From the NCBI GenBank assembly GCA_963575745.1, contig CAUYUJ010000747.1:285312-337811 (forward strand): a stretch of DNA of 52,500 nucleotides, written 5' to 3'. Source of the DNA: Prorocentrum cordatum. Its lineage: Eukaryota; Sar; Dinophyceae; Prorocentrales; Prorocentraceae. The position numbers and the translations under genes were made by a program. Below, piece by piece: positions 12,316-23,713 of this stretch. Below the pieces are notes generated by a model. That model was not told the origin of the DNA, made no database searches, and saw only the letters and a list, made by a program, of their open reading frames with translations. Position 1 is the first letter of the stretch. Every line of letters begins with the position of its first letter.

Positions 12316-13360
12316 CATGCGAGGGACAAGCTGTGTGTTGTGAGCGATGCTTTGAAAGTCGTATGATAAAAGCTAGGTGCAAGCTCCACTGCTCGCGCAA
12401 GCATTTCACTCTTCCACCCGGATTTGATCGGGGCCAAACCAACTCGGCCACGGTTGCGGTTGTTGATTGGCCCTTGCTGGCGCATATTTGCAGCCACGTT
12501 GGCGGGCGAACGTTCGCGCACGGAGCGACTAGATGGTTTGGCACAATTGATGCGGCCGCGACGGCGTTTACCGATGGGAATCCCCCAGCGCTTCTCAAAG
12601 GCCGCGTTGGCGCGCGGGCACCTCAGTGCGGACCAGTGGTACGGGCAGGCGCGACTTCGTGACGACGTCGACAACGGCAGCAACGATGGTGATGATAGCG
12701 ATGGTGGTGGCGATGATGGCGACGACGTCGGCAAGGCCAATGAAGGCGCCGATGCCCGTGGCCGAGATGACGCTCAATGGTTTTCACTGGTGTATGTGCA
12801 GAGGTATATCTGGACATGTTTCGAAAACGAATGGTGTTGGAGGAAGTTCGACACGCGCGCATGGCGGCGCGCGCATGTGGCCCGCATGCGGCTTCGTGCA
12901 CTGGGCGCATGCTAAGTCAACGCAGGTGACCGAGTAGTGCGATGAAAATGCGGTCGCCGGATGAGATTGCGAAAGTCACATGGTGTTCATATGATGTCCG
13001 CAAGTGTGCGCTGACAGAACATCTGCAAGATGCGTGCTTAAAATATGTTAATGTGAGTGCTGCTGGTGCGTTGAAGCGCATACGAAACGAATATGTTGGT
13101 TGAGTTTGGCGTATGCGCGCGTGAAGTATATGGCGTTGTTGTTTGGCGACGAAGGCATTTGTGAACATGACAGCATGGGGAAGACAAGCATACAAACAAT
13201 TTTTTGGACAAGGATGAGGTGGTGCCAAAACTGGTCTGGCTGGGCGGATTTCATTCGAAAGTCGAAGGGGATTCATAACCACACGTTAATTGCAATACCC
13301 CAGCGAGGGTGGCAGGGTCGACTTGTAAGCTGACAGGAGGATAATCGTGGTGCAGGCTAT
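12316..13360. other. No gene recognised
   Basis: Complex sequence. A GATGGTGATGATAGCGATGG triplet patch lies at 12660-12740. Minus frame 12303-12740 and plus frame 12424-12915 are open but unrecognised. Confidence 0.5.
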
Positions 13361-13750
13361 GCGGCCGCCCAGCGGACGAGGCGCCCACAGGCGGGCGCCA
13401 GGCGAAACCTCGGCTGCCCCACCCAGCGCACGAGGCGCCCACGGGCGGGCACCAGGCAAAGTTTCGGCGAACCCACCCATCGCAAGAAGTGCTCACGGGC
13501 GGGAGCCAGGCGAAGCTTCAGCTGTACCATCCAGCGCGCGAGGCGCCCACGGGCGGGCACCATGCAAAGCTTTGGCGAAGCCTCTCCTCGCACGAGGCGC
13601 CCACGGGCGGGCACCAAGCGAAGGTTCGGCCGACCCAGCGCACGAGGCGCCCGCGAGGCACCCACGGGCGGACACCAGGCGAAACCTCGGCTGGCCCACC
13701 CAGCGCACGGGTGGGCACCGGACGAAAGTTCGGCTGTCCCATCCAATCCC
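13361..13750 (+). repeat. 54-bp tandem repeat, about seven units, forward orientation
   Basis: Units carry GCGCACGAGGCGCCCACGGG followed by CGGGCACCAGGCGAA and a variable tail. Because 54 is a multiple of three, frames stay open; the plus frame 13347-14138 reads as 18-residue units like 'ARGAHGRAPGETSA'. I do not recognise a protein and treat it as a satellite. Reversed units lie at 14455-14700. Confidence 0.85.
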
Positions 13751-14340
13751 TAAAGGCGCTGAAGTAAGAACCCGTGGGTGCAAGCACCGCTTGGGGAATG
13801 CTATCGTCGATTCGCCGTTCCAGGCTAGGCCAGCTTGTTTCCCCACGGCTCGGGGTCAGGCATCCTCATCCCCGCAGCGCCTTGCTGGAACTCGCAGCGT
13901 GTTCAGCAGACGTTTTCCTTTTCGTTCACAAGCCGTGTGCCGCAAGGCTTGCGAAGCTCCCAGGCAGGGTTTCCCAGGCTCGTGGAGAGTTCCTGGGCAG
14001 CTCCTAGACACCGTGTCCGGGGCCCGCGGAGGGTTCCTGGGCCGCCCCGCAGGCTTGTCGTGGGCCGCCTGGGCACCGCTCCCCGCAAGTTCCCCGGGCA
14101 TCGCCGCAAGCCTTTCCGCAGACGCACCTTCAGTTTGAGGGCACTTCCGAGCGTGGCCAACAAGCTGCCCGCGCCCGCACGAGTCCAAGCCAGCGGCTGC
14201 GCGTGCGCCCGCTCACGCGCAGCCCGCGCGCGGCCCGCGCGCGCCCGCGCGCGTCCGCCCGTGCGCGTCCCGCTGCGCTCTCTGTGCAGCCGAGTGGTTT
14301 CTCCGGGGGTGTTTCCCGAGCTGGCGCCCGTGCCCGCGTG
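13751..14340. other. GC-rich spacer between inverted arrays
   Basis: Contains internally repetitive TTCCTGGGC/GTTCCCC-type sequence near 13940-14100 and a GCGC-rich part at 14180-14280. No gene recognised. Confidence 0.5.
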
Positions 14341-14349
14341 TGGGCGCAT

Positions 14350-14441
14350 CCTCCTCCTCCTCCTCCTCCTCCTCCTCCTCCTCCTCCTCCTCCTCCTCCT
14401 CCTCCTCCTCCTTCTCCTCCTCCTGCTCCTCCTCCTCCTCC
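14350..14441 (+). repeat. CTC array
   Basis: About 30 CTC units with two TTC/TGC interruptions, at the centre of the nested inverted repeats. Confidence 0.97.
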
Positions 14442-14454
14442 GCCTTGTGTGAGC

Positions 14455-14700
14455 GCCCCGTGCGTTGGACGGGTTTCCCGAACGATCGCCTCGTTTGCGC
14501 CCGTGCCCGACGGTTGGCGCCTCGCGGGCGCCAGCTTGCGCCAAATAAGTCAGCCGAAGGTTCCACCATGTTGGCGCCCGTCCCCGATTGTTAGCGCCTC
14601 GTGGGCGCAAGCGTGGGGTGGCTGGGTTAGCCGAAGGTTCCGCCAGGTTGGCGCCCGTGACCGCTCGTGGGCGCCTCGTGGGCGTCTCGTGCGCCTTCAG
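14455..14700 (-). repeat. 54-bp repeat family, reverse orientation
   Basis: GTGGGCGCCTCGTGCGCC-like units at about 14517, 14596 and 14675 are the reverse complement of the key part of the 13361-13750 units. The minus strand reads 'REAPTVGHG', matching 'REAPTGGH' in a plus frame of the forward array. Confidence 0.7.
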
Positions 14701-14912
14701 TATGGACCTACACAACATGGCTTGCACCTCGTGGCTTACACAAATCGCATAGCTTGCACGCATTGCTTACTCCATATAACGTGCATAGCATTGCTGACAC
14801 AACCTGATGGCTTCCAGAGCATAGCTTACATCAGATAACTCACACCACATAGTCTGCAGGATATGGATTACGCCACATAGCTCACACCGCATAGCTTACT
14901 CCGCATAGTGTT
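14700..14912 (-). repeat. GGTGTAAGCTATG family, reverse orientation
   Basis: CACACCGCATAGCTTAC, CACCACATAG and similar units about 20 bp apart; they are the reverse complement of the array at 12180-12315. Confidence 0.75.
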
Positions 14913-15023
14913 CACCTCCACTGTGCACAAAAACACTGCTTGGGTCCACGCTGGCTCGCGTCAAATAGGAAGGAGCCAGAGGAGGAGGAGGAGGAGGTGG
15001 AGGACCAGTGCAAACTAAAGACC

Positions 15024-15925
15024 CATCAACGATATTGCCATAAACCTTCCAAGTTCCCTCTTCGCAGGTCCCTACAGGGATTCGTTTTCTCTGAGGGAAG
15101 TGCCCCGCTCGAAGACAGCCGTATGACAATCTGGAACTACACCAGAACACAATTCCTGGGGCTCCAACGCCGCGAATCAGGGTGACTCTTGCATGTTGAC
15201 GGCCCTGAGTCGTGCCAGAACCTCCCTCGTCCCGCCTCCTCCGTGCTCCTCCCTCCCCCTCCTCCTCCCCCTCCTCCTCCTCCTCCTCCTCCTCCTCCTC
15301 CTCCTCCTCCTCATCCTCCCTCCCCCTCCTCCCTGCCCCTCCTCCTCCTCCTCCTCCTCCTCCACTCCTGGGACTTCCGCACCGCGAATCCACGTGACTA
15401 CTGCGCCTCGACACTCCGACATCGCACCAGGGCACCCTGTCTGGGACGTCAACCATGAGAGCCCTCGAAACGGCTGCAAACTCCTGAAACGAGTGGGCGC
15501 GGCGCTGAGGCGAGAGCCACGTCTTGAAAAGGAACCGCCCTCCGTCCAAAAAGCTCCTTCGAACTTGTACGACGAATGTGCGCGGCGCTGAGGCGAGAGC
15601 CACAGAATTTGAAAAGGTACCGCCGAAACGCTTTACAAAAGTTCAAGACGAATGCGTGCGGTGTGAAGGCGAGAGTTTTCTATTGAGAACTTCCCGCCCT
15701 CGATCAATGACATTGCCGCGATTGTTGTCCGCGGCGTTGTGGCGAGAACCACATTTTGAAAGCGAACCCCTCTCGATCCGCGAAACTGTTGCACAAAGTT
15801 TCACCATGAGGATCATCCATGGTGAGGAAGTCTCAGGCGAAACGCCCTGCTCGCCCTTTCGACTAGCCTCGGGGTGCGACGGAGTGGGGCTTTGTATAAG
15901 ACAACGGAATGGACAGGAAAAGGGA
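15024..15925 (+). repeat. Dispersed long repeat B with inserted CTC array
   Basis: Same orientation and order of landmarks as repeat A (10784-11516), starting at CATCAACGATATTGCC and ending after GGCCTCGGGG-like AGCCTCGGGG. A CTC array at 15228-15363 lies within it and is absent from A. Internal units AGGCGAGAGCCAC..TTGAAAAGG repeat about every 80 bp between 15495 and 15780. A short GGA patch at 14977-15002 precedes it. Confidence 0.8.
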
Positions 15926-16470
15926 GAAGGGGAGGAAGAGGGAGGAGGGGAGGAAGAGGTGGTGGAGGAGGACGAGGCAGGAGGAGTGTGAGATGACACA
16001 GGCTCGGAAGGGGAAGAGGATGGAGGATGGGTGTTTTGGGGAGGCCTCGAACGCCGCGTCGCCTCCTGTGCCGCTTCACCCAATGAGCGCACGCCCCCCG
16101 GCGAGGCCGCTGGGCGCGTGGGCTGTTTGGCCGGAGGAATTGAGGATGGGGCACGCGCGAGGGAGCGCGGAGGACAGACGGAGGAGGAGGAGGAGGAGGA
16201 GGAGGAGGAGGAGGAGGAGGAGGAAGAGGAGGAGGGGGGGCAGGGAGGAGGGGGAGGGAGGAGGAGGAGGAGGAGGAGGAGGAGGAGGAGGAGGAGGAGG
16301 AGGGGGAGGAGGAGGGGGAGGGAGGAGCACGGAGGAGGCGGGACGAGGGAGGGAAGTCGAGGAAGGAGGACGACGGAGTAGACAGAAGGACAAAGGAGAA
16401 GGAAGGGAGGGGATGGAGGAATGACGGAGGTCGGAGGTGAAGGGAGGGTTGGGGCAAGAGAGCTGGAGGT
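15926..16470 (+). repeat. GGA/GAG arrays around a GC-rich island
   Basis: Purine-rich at 15926-16020 and again at 16179-16345 (nearly pure GGA), with complex sequence at 16030-16175 between them. Confidence 0.93.
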
Positions 16471-17673
16471 GGAGGAAGAAAGCTCTAGTTGGCATCTGGA
16501 AGTTGTGGGGCATTCGAGCGGTGGTTAGGGGAGGAGAAGGTAGGATTGGTGATCACCAGGTTGCCTTCGAGGGTGTCCTGGACGGTTTGGCAGTTCTTTG
16601 ATGTGCTTGAGTGTTGCTCGAAGTCTCTATGTGTCCCCAGAGCTGAGGACGACGAGGAGAGGGGGAGAGATTGGGAGGAGAGGGAGGCGGTGGAGGACGA
16701 AGGGGTGGATAATGCGGAGACGGACGACAAGGAACATGAAAAATGATGGGGAGGATGAGGAAGAGGATACAGAGAAAGACAGGCAGAAGGAGAAATGAAG
16801 ACAAGGAGAGGGAGATGGACATGGAGGAGGAGGATCGAGAGGAGGAAGAGGTGGAGGAGGAGGAGGAGGAGGAGGAGGAAGTGAGAAGGGAGAGAGAACC
16901 ACGAAGGGGAAGGATGGGGTAAGGTGGAGAAGGAGGGGGAGGAGGAGGAGGTGGTGATGTTGGTGGAGGTGGAGGTTGGGGACGCATGACTACCCTTGGC
17001 GGTGTGTTCTCGAACTCGTGTGGCCCCCGTTCGGTGTGTCCTCGAGCTCCCGAATCTGGCTGGGCCTCGGGCGCGGAGCAGGCCCGCACTCGTACCAGGG
17101 AAGGCAGGGACTGGATGTCTTCGTGGCGGCACGCTCGGCACAGGGTATGTGGCAGGGGAGACAGGGGAGTCAGCCATAGGCACGGAGGGGCGGTGAAGGG
17201 AGGGAAGAGGACGGAGCGGAGGGCACTGGATGGGTGGGGGGGAGGAGCGGATAGGGTGGAGTTGCGGGCATGGTTCTTGTTGCACCTCATCATCCTCCTC
17301 ATGCTGCTCCTTCTCTCCCGCTCACCTTCACAGGCCTCTTCTCACCTGATTGTCCTCGTCGTCCGTCTTACCTATCCCGCCCATCGCCCTCGTCTGTCTA
17401 GGGATAAGGGAAGGCGCAGGGAGGGAGGGGCGAGGTACAGGGCGGCGAGGCGCAGGAGGGAGGAGACAGGGCGAGCAAGAGGAGGGAGGGGGAGAGGGGA
17501 GAGAGACTGACGCTGCGAGCCTCCGCCCCCACAGCATTCCTAAGGAACAGAGGTGAGGGGGAGGGGAGGAGCACGACGACTACGACGAAGGCGACAACTT
17601 TTAAGTGAGGTGAGAAGCAATGGAGCTGTAAGAGCAGGGGACGAGGAGGAACATCATGTGAAGGGAACAAGGG
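16471..17673. other. Mixed sequence with GGA patches, no gene recognised
   Basis: Purine-rich patches at 16640-16730 and 16800-16965. Complex sequence at 16480-16630 and 16980-17330 has open frames on both strands without a recognised family. Confidence 0.5.
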
Positions 17674-18228
17674 ACAAGGATTGAGGAGGAGGAGGAGGAG
17701 GAGGAGGAGGAGGAGGAAGACGAGGACGAGGACGAGGACGAGGGCGAGACGGTGGAGGACAAGACGAAGGGACCCTGATGGAGCAGCAGGGGAAGCAGGA
17801 AATGTGAGAGGAGGGGGGAACGGAGGAGAAAGGGGGGAGGAGGAGGAAGAAGAGGAGGAGGAGGAGGGAGGAGGAGAGGAGGAGAGGAGGAGGAGGGGAG
17901 GGAGGAAGGGCGAGGAGAAGAAGGGGGAGGATTGGGGTGTTGCGGGGCGGGGGGGAGACCTCGAACGCATCGTCGCCCGCGGCCCCCCCGAGGTGCTCAG
18001 CGTGGCGGGCCCGCCGACCTGCGAATCCCAGCAGGGAGGGATCCCCCAGGACGTCGGACCTGGAAGGGGAGGAGGGGAGCGGAGGAAAGCGGGGGGATGG
18101 AGGGAGCCGTCGGACTGTCCCCAGGCCGAGGCGCGAGGGAGGGAGGGAGGGGGTGAGGAGCAGGAGGAGAAGAAGGAGAAGGAGGAGGAGGAGGAGGAGG
18201 GGAGGAGGAGGAGGAGGAGGAGGAGGAA

Positions 18229-18259
<31 letters not shown>

Positions 18260-18689
18260 GAGGAGGAGGAGGAGGAGGAGGAGGAGGAGGAGGAGGGGGA
18301 GGAGGAAGAGGAGGAGGAGGAGGAGGAAGGGGGGGAGGAGGAGGAGGAGGAGGAGGAGGAGGAGGAGGAGGAGGAGGAGGAGGAGGAGGAGGAGGAGGAG
18401 GGAGGAAGGAGGAGGAGGAGGAGGAGGAGGAGGAGGAGGAGGGAGGAGGAGGGGAGGAGGAGGGAGGAGGAGGGGGAGGAGAGGGAGAAGGGGGAGGAGG
18501 AGGAGGAGGAGGAGGAGGAGGAGGAGGAGGAGGAGGAGAGGGAGGAGGAGGGAGGAGGGAGGAGGGGAGGGGAGGGGGAGGGGAGAAGGAGGAGGAGGAG
18601 GAGGAGGGAGGAAGAGAGGAGGGAGGGAGGAGGAGGAGGAGGAGGGAGGAGGAGAGGAGGGGGAGGGGGGGAAGGGAGAAGGGAGGAGG
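17674..18689 (+). repeat. Very long GGA polypurine tract
   Basis: GGA-based repeat broken by complex sequence at about 17760-17815 and 17930-18160. The part 18162-18689 (528 nt) contains only A and G on the plus strand by direct reading. Glu/Gly/Arg frames across it and Ser/Pro/Leu frames opposite are artefacts. Confidence 0.97.
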
Positions 18690-18699
18690 TGCCCGAGGG

Positions 18700-19400
18700 A
18701 TGAAAAGGGAGGACAGGAGGAGGGGGAGGGGCGTTAGGTCCGCAGTGCAGTGTCCGAGGAGGCATGGCAAGATGGAGGCGGAGAGGCAGTTGGGGCAGCA
18801 AGCCGACGAGGATGTCCTTCAGCCGACATGGCCAACAGAAGCCAAGGCCCAGCAATTGCTGGCACTGTACCTGATCGATGGCCGGCTGGATCTAGACTGT
18901 TCAGCATCCAGACGCAGGTTGGGCCCGTCATAACAAGACGGTCCTTGATGCCTTGGACGCCCGCTTGGATCAGCTGGGTGAGGTTACAGAGAACAGAGAA
19001 CCAAGGCGACGAGATTTGCCAGCCGATGATCGCGAAGGGCGGAGGTCAAGAGGCCATGCAGGACGAGCGGCGCGGACGGCGTCTGCAAGCGCACGACGTC
19101 CGGGACTGGGTGCATTTCGAGAAGAAGATGCTGCGGGTGGCTGGTGAGGGCTTCTTGCCAAACACGGGTTCCCCCCCGTTGGTTCGGGAGTGTGGCGGCC
19201 CATGGCCCATGTGGGGGGAATCTCCGACGCCATGCTGGAATTGCCAGGCGCATCCCCCATCGGGCGTTCTCGACCGGTCTGGTGCACAGTGGTAAATTGG
19301 CCTTCGCCTGCATCTCGAGCACGCGCTTGCTTGTCGAGGTTGGGGGCGGGGGGGGGGGGGGCGACAGTGCGGGTTGGGGCGTGGACGCGGGGCGCGAGGG
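18700..19400. other. Complex sequence, no gene recognised
   Basis: Open frames plus 18750-19295 and minus 18984-19409 cover this part. Neither has a motif I recognise. It is the only non-repetitive block between the polypurine tract and the CT run at 19406. Confidence 0.4.
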
Positions 19401-19405
19401 CTCCG

Positions 19406-19438
19406 CCACCCTTCTCTCTCTCTCTCTCTCTCTCTCCC
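19406..19438 (+). repeat. CT microsatellite
   Basis: About 16 CT units. Confidence 0.97.
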
Positions 19439-19726
19439 GTCCGAGGCCAGTGCAGGCCCGAGGTCAGGAGCCCAGGGCTATGATGTTCCAGCCTACTTTA
19501 GCCTTGGTCACCAGAAAGAATTTCGAGCGCACCCCGAAACTCGAGGGTTTTCACGTGTCGTGCCCTGGGAGACACTCTTTCGGCACTCTTTCAAGATTGT
19601 TCTGGGTGCTCGAAATGATTTCTGGGATGCGGCCCTCAACTAGGATGGGAGCAACATAAGCCCAGGGTGGGGAGGCCGTGCCACGCGCGAGCTCCGGGGC
19701 CGCGGAGCCGCCCTAGGGGGGCACGG

Positions 19727-19850
19727 AGGAGGAGGAGGAGGAGGAGGAGGAGGAGGAGCAGCAGCAGCAGCAGGAGGAGGAGGAGGAGGAGGAGAGGAGG
19801 AGGGGGAGGGGGGAGGGGGAGGGGGAGTGGGAGGGGAGGGGGAGGGGGGG
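19727..19850 (+). repeat. GGA array with GCA block
   Basis: GGA units interrupted by six GCA units near 19758-19775, then a G-rich tail. Confidence 0.95.
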
Positions 19851-20012
19851 GACCCGCGCCCTCGGGGCTCTGCTCGGCCGGGCCCTCTGCGCCGCACCCC
19901 GTGGGAACGGTGCGGCGGTGGCGGCGCGTGGCGCGGCCGCCGCCGCCGCGCGGGGCGGGCGGGGACGCCCCGCCGCGCGGTGGCAGCGCCGGGCGTCGGC
20001 GGGCGTCGGCGG

Positions 20013-20014
<2 letters not shown>

Positions 20015-20079
<65 letters not shown>

Positions 20080-20133
20080 AGTCGTCGTAGTCGTCGTAGT
20101 CGTAGTCGTAGTCGTAGTCGTAGTCGTAGTCGT
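20015..20133 (+). repeat. CGT array grading into CGTAGT hexamers
   Basis: Pure GTC/CGT units to about 20080, then regular A-for-C changes giving GTCGTA hexamers. The gradient suggests a point variant that was itself amplified. Thr, Val, Asp or Arg runs result from it. Confidence 0.97.
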
Positions 20134-20139
20134 CGAGGT

Positions 20140-21880
20140 CTGGTCTGGCGGGTGCGGGCGGGCCCCGAGGCGGCGTCGGCTGCCCCCCACGCGGCGACCT
20201 CCAGACGGTGCGGTGGCCAGACCGCATGGTAATTCAGTGGGGATCCGGGGCGACTACACGGTTCGGGAGTTGGGTCAGCCATTTGGGGCCCGCCACGGCC
20301 CCAAAATTGTACGGTGACGGACGGTGCGATGAGGTCGCTGGGGATGCCGAGGTCACCGCACGGTTGTTCTTCGCACCGTTTTGGGACCCCCAAGTCGAGG
20401 GAGGAAAATTTGGCCCGACCCAGCCCTCACAATTGACGTTCTTCAGACAAGTCTAGGCGGTTGCTGCATCTTCCTAACGGCGCTGCGAGCGAGAGCGGTA
20501 AGACGGCCCCGAGCGCGGCGGCTTCTCGCGGTCCCGACAGCGAGGAGACGACGGCCATCGCGGCCTTTTCTGGCCGACGATCGGCCGAGGGCGGGAGGAC
20601 TCGCTTACAGTGGTCGTGGCTTGCACGGCACGAGATCGCGGCTGGGCCGTTTCTGCCCGCACGGAGTGGTGGACGCTATGAGGGCGCAGTTGGGTCCAAT
20701 CGTTTCTGAGCAGGCGGCGGCGTCGCGTGTTCACGAGATCTTGGACGAATGTTGGACCTTACGTGCGACAATGGGGGGCTAGGCTGACCGCGCTCAGGAA
20801 CAGGCGCACAGCGAGTCCGACTTAATGGGGCAAAAGGGACCCCATGCCGTCTGAAAGCGGGGTTCGGGCCAGCATCGCTGAAAACAACGCAGAGTCGAGC
20901 ATGATGGACCTCGCGACCGAGGCTGTTTCGCGCAATGCCGCCTCGGATCACGCCGACCCCGCGCGACCCCAGGCGGACTCTGATTCGCAGCCGAGAAGCC
21001 CAAGAAAGCCACGGGAAGATCAAACTGTCCCGGCTCAACATGTCCCCGACCCCCCGCTCCATTCTGGAGCCCCTTGGGCCTTCTGGGCCTCGCGAAGGGC
21101 GTCTGGGGCCGCGCAAGTCCCCGTGGAAATCCCAGAGGGGAGCGCCCTGTGCCAGGGACACCCGTGCTGGCGGCGTGCCGAGGGGGATGCGCGAGGCGGC
21201 GTGCTCCTTCGGGGGGCGGCGGGGCCTCGAAGGAGGCCCCGGCGACAGCCTCTCAGATGGCCGCGGGGGCCCGCCGCCCCGGGCGGCCCCCCGCCCCCGG
21301 CCGACCCCCCGCGGAGCCTGCCAAGGAGGCCCAAAGCCCTTCGCCGCCCCCCCCCCCTGGGGCTCGCCGCCGGCGCCCGAACCAGGCGGGTCGATGCGCA
21401 CGGCGAGGCCGCCGTCGGCACCCCGAGGAGAGCGCGCCGAGGAGAGCGCGGCGGGCTCGTGGGGAGCCGCGGCCTCGGCGAGGGCCCCGGGGCAGGCGCT
21501 CGCTCGTCGCGGCCGAGGGGCTCTTCGGCGGCCTCTGGGGCGCTCTGTGCCGGAGGCGCGCTCGGGGGGGGGGGGGGGGTCGGGTCTGCGGGGCGGGCGC
21601 CCTCGGCCCCCTCGTCTTCTCGCTCCGTCTCGGCCCCCCTCTCCTCCTGCCCCGACCGCTCCAGTCTCGGTTCGAGAGCTTTGCTCGCAGCGAGCCGCGA
21701 GCCCGGGCGCCATGCGCCCCGCGTCCATTCTTGCCTCCCCCGAGGCCGCGATAGATTGGCGCCACATCTCGTCGGCCCCGCGCGAACACCATGGATCCGG
21801 AAGGCCCCGGCACGCGGAGGGACGGGTGGCGCTCGCGCCACCTGGAGTTCGCTGACACCCCGCTTTGAATTCTCGTGCGG
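20140..21880. other. GC-rich, CpG-dense region, no gene recognised
   Basis: Especially GC-rich at 21170-21720. Open frames on up to five frames at once (for example plus 20844-22544) reflect lack of stop codons and an ACAG repeat downstream. No conserved motif was found. Confidence 0.5.
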
Positions 21881-21899
21881 CCCATATATATGTATATAT

Positions 21900-21923
21900 A
21901 GATACATACATACATACATACAT

Positions 21924-21974
<51 letters not shown>

Positions 21975-21989
21975 TACAGACAGACAGAA

Positions 21990-22046
<57 letters not shown>

Positions 22047-22066
22047 TACATACATACATATGTGTG
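21900..22066 (+). repeat. ACAG microsatellite flanked by ATAC units
   Basis: ACAT/ATAC units, then about 30 ACAG units with three substitutions, then ACAT units again, giving a near-symmetrical compound microsatellite. Confidence 0.97.
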
Positions 22067-22135
22067 TATGGGCCCCAAATATGACGGCAGATTTCCCCGG
22101 GGGCGTCTTGAGCACCCCGAAAGGACATTGGAATA

Positions 22136-22162
22136 TGTATATATATATATATATATATATAT
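22136..22162. repeat. TA microsatellite
   Basis: About 13 TA units. Confidence 0.95.
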
Positions 22163-22179
22163 CGTCTCCAATTCTGCCA

Positions 22180-23425
22180 GGCGGAGTTGGACCAGGGGCT
22201 TCCTGGGACCCCTCTTGGATCCTCTCGGGATTCTTGGGATAAACTTGGGTCATCCAGGGCCGTCTTGGGGGGTTCGAGCGGACACCGACAGGTCACTGGA
22301 AGTGATCGTTTCGAATTTCGAAGAGTGGAGCCAGACCTGCGTTGCGGTTCACTGGACACTGGGCCCCTCGTTCGGTCTTTTTGCGGCCAGGAACCCCTCT
22401 TGGAACCTTCCCCGGATTCCCACGGGGGCTCCTTTTGCCCTCCGGAACCACCACGGGCATTTCGAGCAGCCCCGACAACTCCGTCAGGCGGCCCAGGAGC
22501 CGGGGATCATGTGGACCCCATTTGGAGGCCCCTCGCGGCCCTGAGGGCGCCCTCCTCTCCAGGGCAGCTTTAGGGCCTCAGGAGGCCCGCGACACGGCAG
22601 TGGAGGTCTTGTTTCCAACCCCTCCTGTCGCGATTATTTCCCCCCCCCTTTCCCTCGGTCCTCGATCGCCTTCCTGCTCGTCGCAGATTCCCCCCCCCCT
22701 TACCCCCACCCCTTCCCCCATTCCACGCGCCCCCCGCTCCGAATTCACGCCCCTCCTCCACGTGAGCCAACGCTGTTGAAACATCGCAGGGATCAATGCA
22801 CTCGGCCGCCCTGGAACACCTGCCGGCATGCAGCGGCAACGATCGATGTTGTTGTGCTCTCTCGTTTTCGCGAGCTCGGAAAATATTTACCGGGCTCTGT
22901 CAGCCCGCGCGATGACGCCGCCGCCGCCTCCAGGCGGGCTGCCGCCGTCGTCGCGCCGCCCCCCAGCCCCTCTGGCCGCCGCCGCCAATTGTCCAGGGCT
23001 GTTCGCCCGGGAATTGCAGCCGACCCTCCTGGCGCATTGTCCGGCGGCTCCCGGGGCGCAGGCGGTCGAGGCTGAGCGCCGCAAAAGCCCATTTGGGCCA
23101 TGCCCGTCCGCGCGGAGGCACAGAACAACCAGGGGAGGCCCCGGTTCAATTGTTGGAGACGGCCCGCAGATGGCCCATGTCGCGACTTGAAACGCGTTGA
23201 CCCACTTCTGAGACACTACGGAAGCACCATCATGGCTTCCCAAGAGACATCGACGCCGCCGGCGGCATCCACGACGCCGGCTGGAGCACCCGATCGCCGG
23301 GGGACGGAGCTCGGCGACCTGTCTGGGGGCGGAGCCCCACGTCCAGCGCATCGGCCGCACGGGGCGGGGGCGGGCGACGCAGGGCCCAATCCGCTGCGGC
23401 AGAGCACATCTGCACGAACGAAACG
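22180..23425. other. No gene recognised; diffuse internal repetition
   Basis: At 22180-22480 GGACCCCTCTTGGA-type phrases recur (about 22206, 22390) as a very degenerate repeat. 22600-22750 is C-rich. 22780-23425 holds open frames without a recognised family. Confidence 0.5.
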
Positions 23426-23429
23426 GGCA

Positions 23430-23563
23430 CGGCGCCGCCGCGGCCTGTGTCCATTTGAGACAGAAGGCCGCCTGCCCAACAGCGGCCGCTGTTGGTTTGG
23501 GGCAACATTTGTTGCTGGGCATTGTACCCATTTTTCCGCGCCCATTTCGGGCGCCCAAAGCAC
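23430..23563 (+). mobile_element. Half copy of a foldback element (see 49302-49518)
   Basis: From CGCCGCCGCGGCCTGTGTCC through GACAGAAGGCCGCCTGCCCA to TTTCGGGCGCCCAAAG the sequence follows the centre and right arm of the element at 49.3 kb. The matching left arm is missing here, so this copy is truncated or was changed after insertion. Conserved small frames ('LCPFETEGRLPNSG') are shared by both copies but no function is known to me. Confidence 0.8.
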
Positions 23564-23713
23564 AGAGGCGGGTGCGTCGACGCCACCAGAGACCACCCCA
23601 ATGCTTCGGCGGCCCTCGCGTCGCGCGACGGACTGATGCCCACCACCGCACGCGTTCTCCGAACGCCGCCGGTGGTCGCATGAGGGGGAGGCGCGGCTCC
23701 AATCGCCAAACTG

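Noticed and set aside
17398-18855. Glu-, Ser-, Pro- or Gly-rich proteins
   Set aside because: They are direct translations of GGA/CTC repeat in six frames, with equal plausibility in each.
20676-22544. Proteins of over 500 residues on both strands
   Set aside because: They arise from GC-rich DNA with few stops plus an ACAG repeat whose 12-bp phase avoids stops in several frames.
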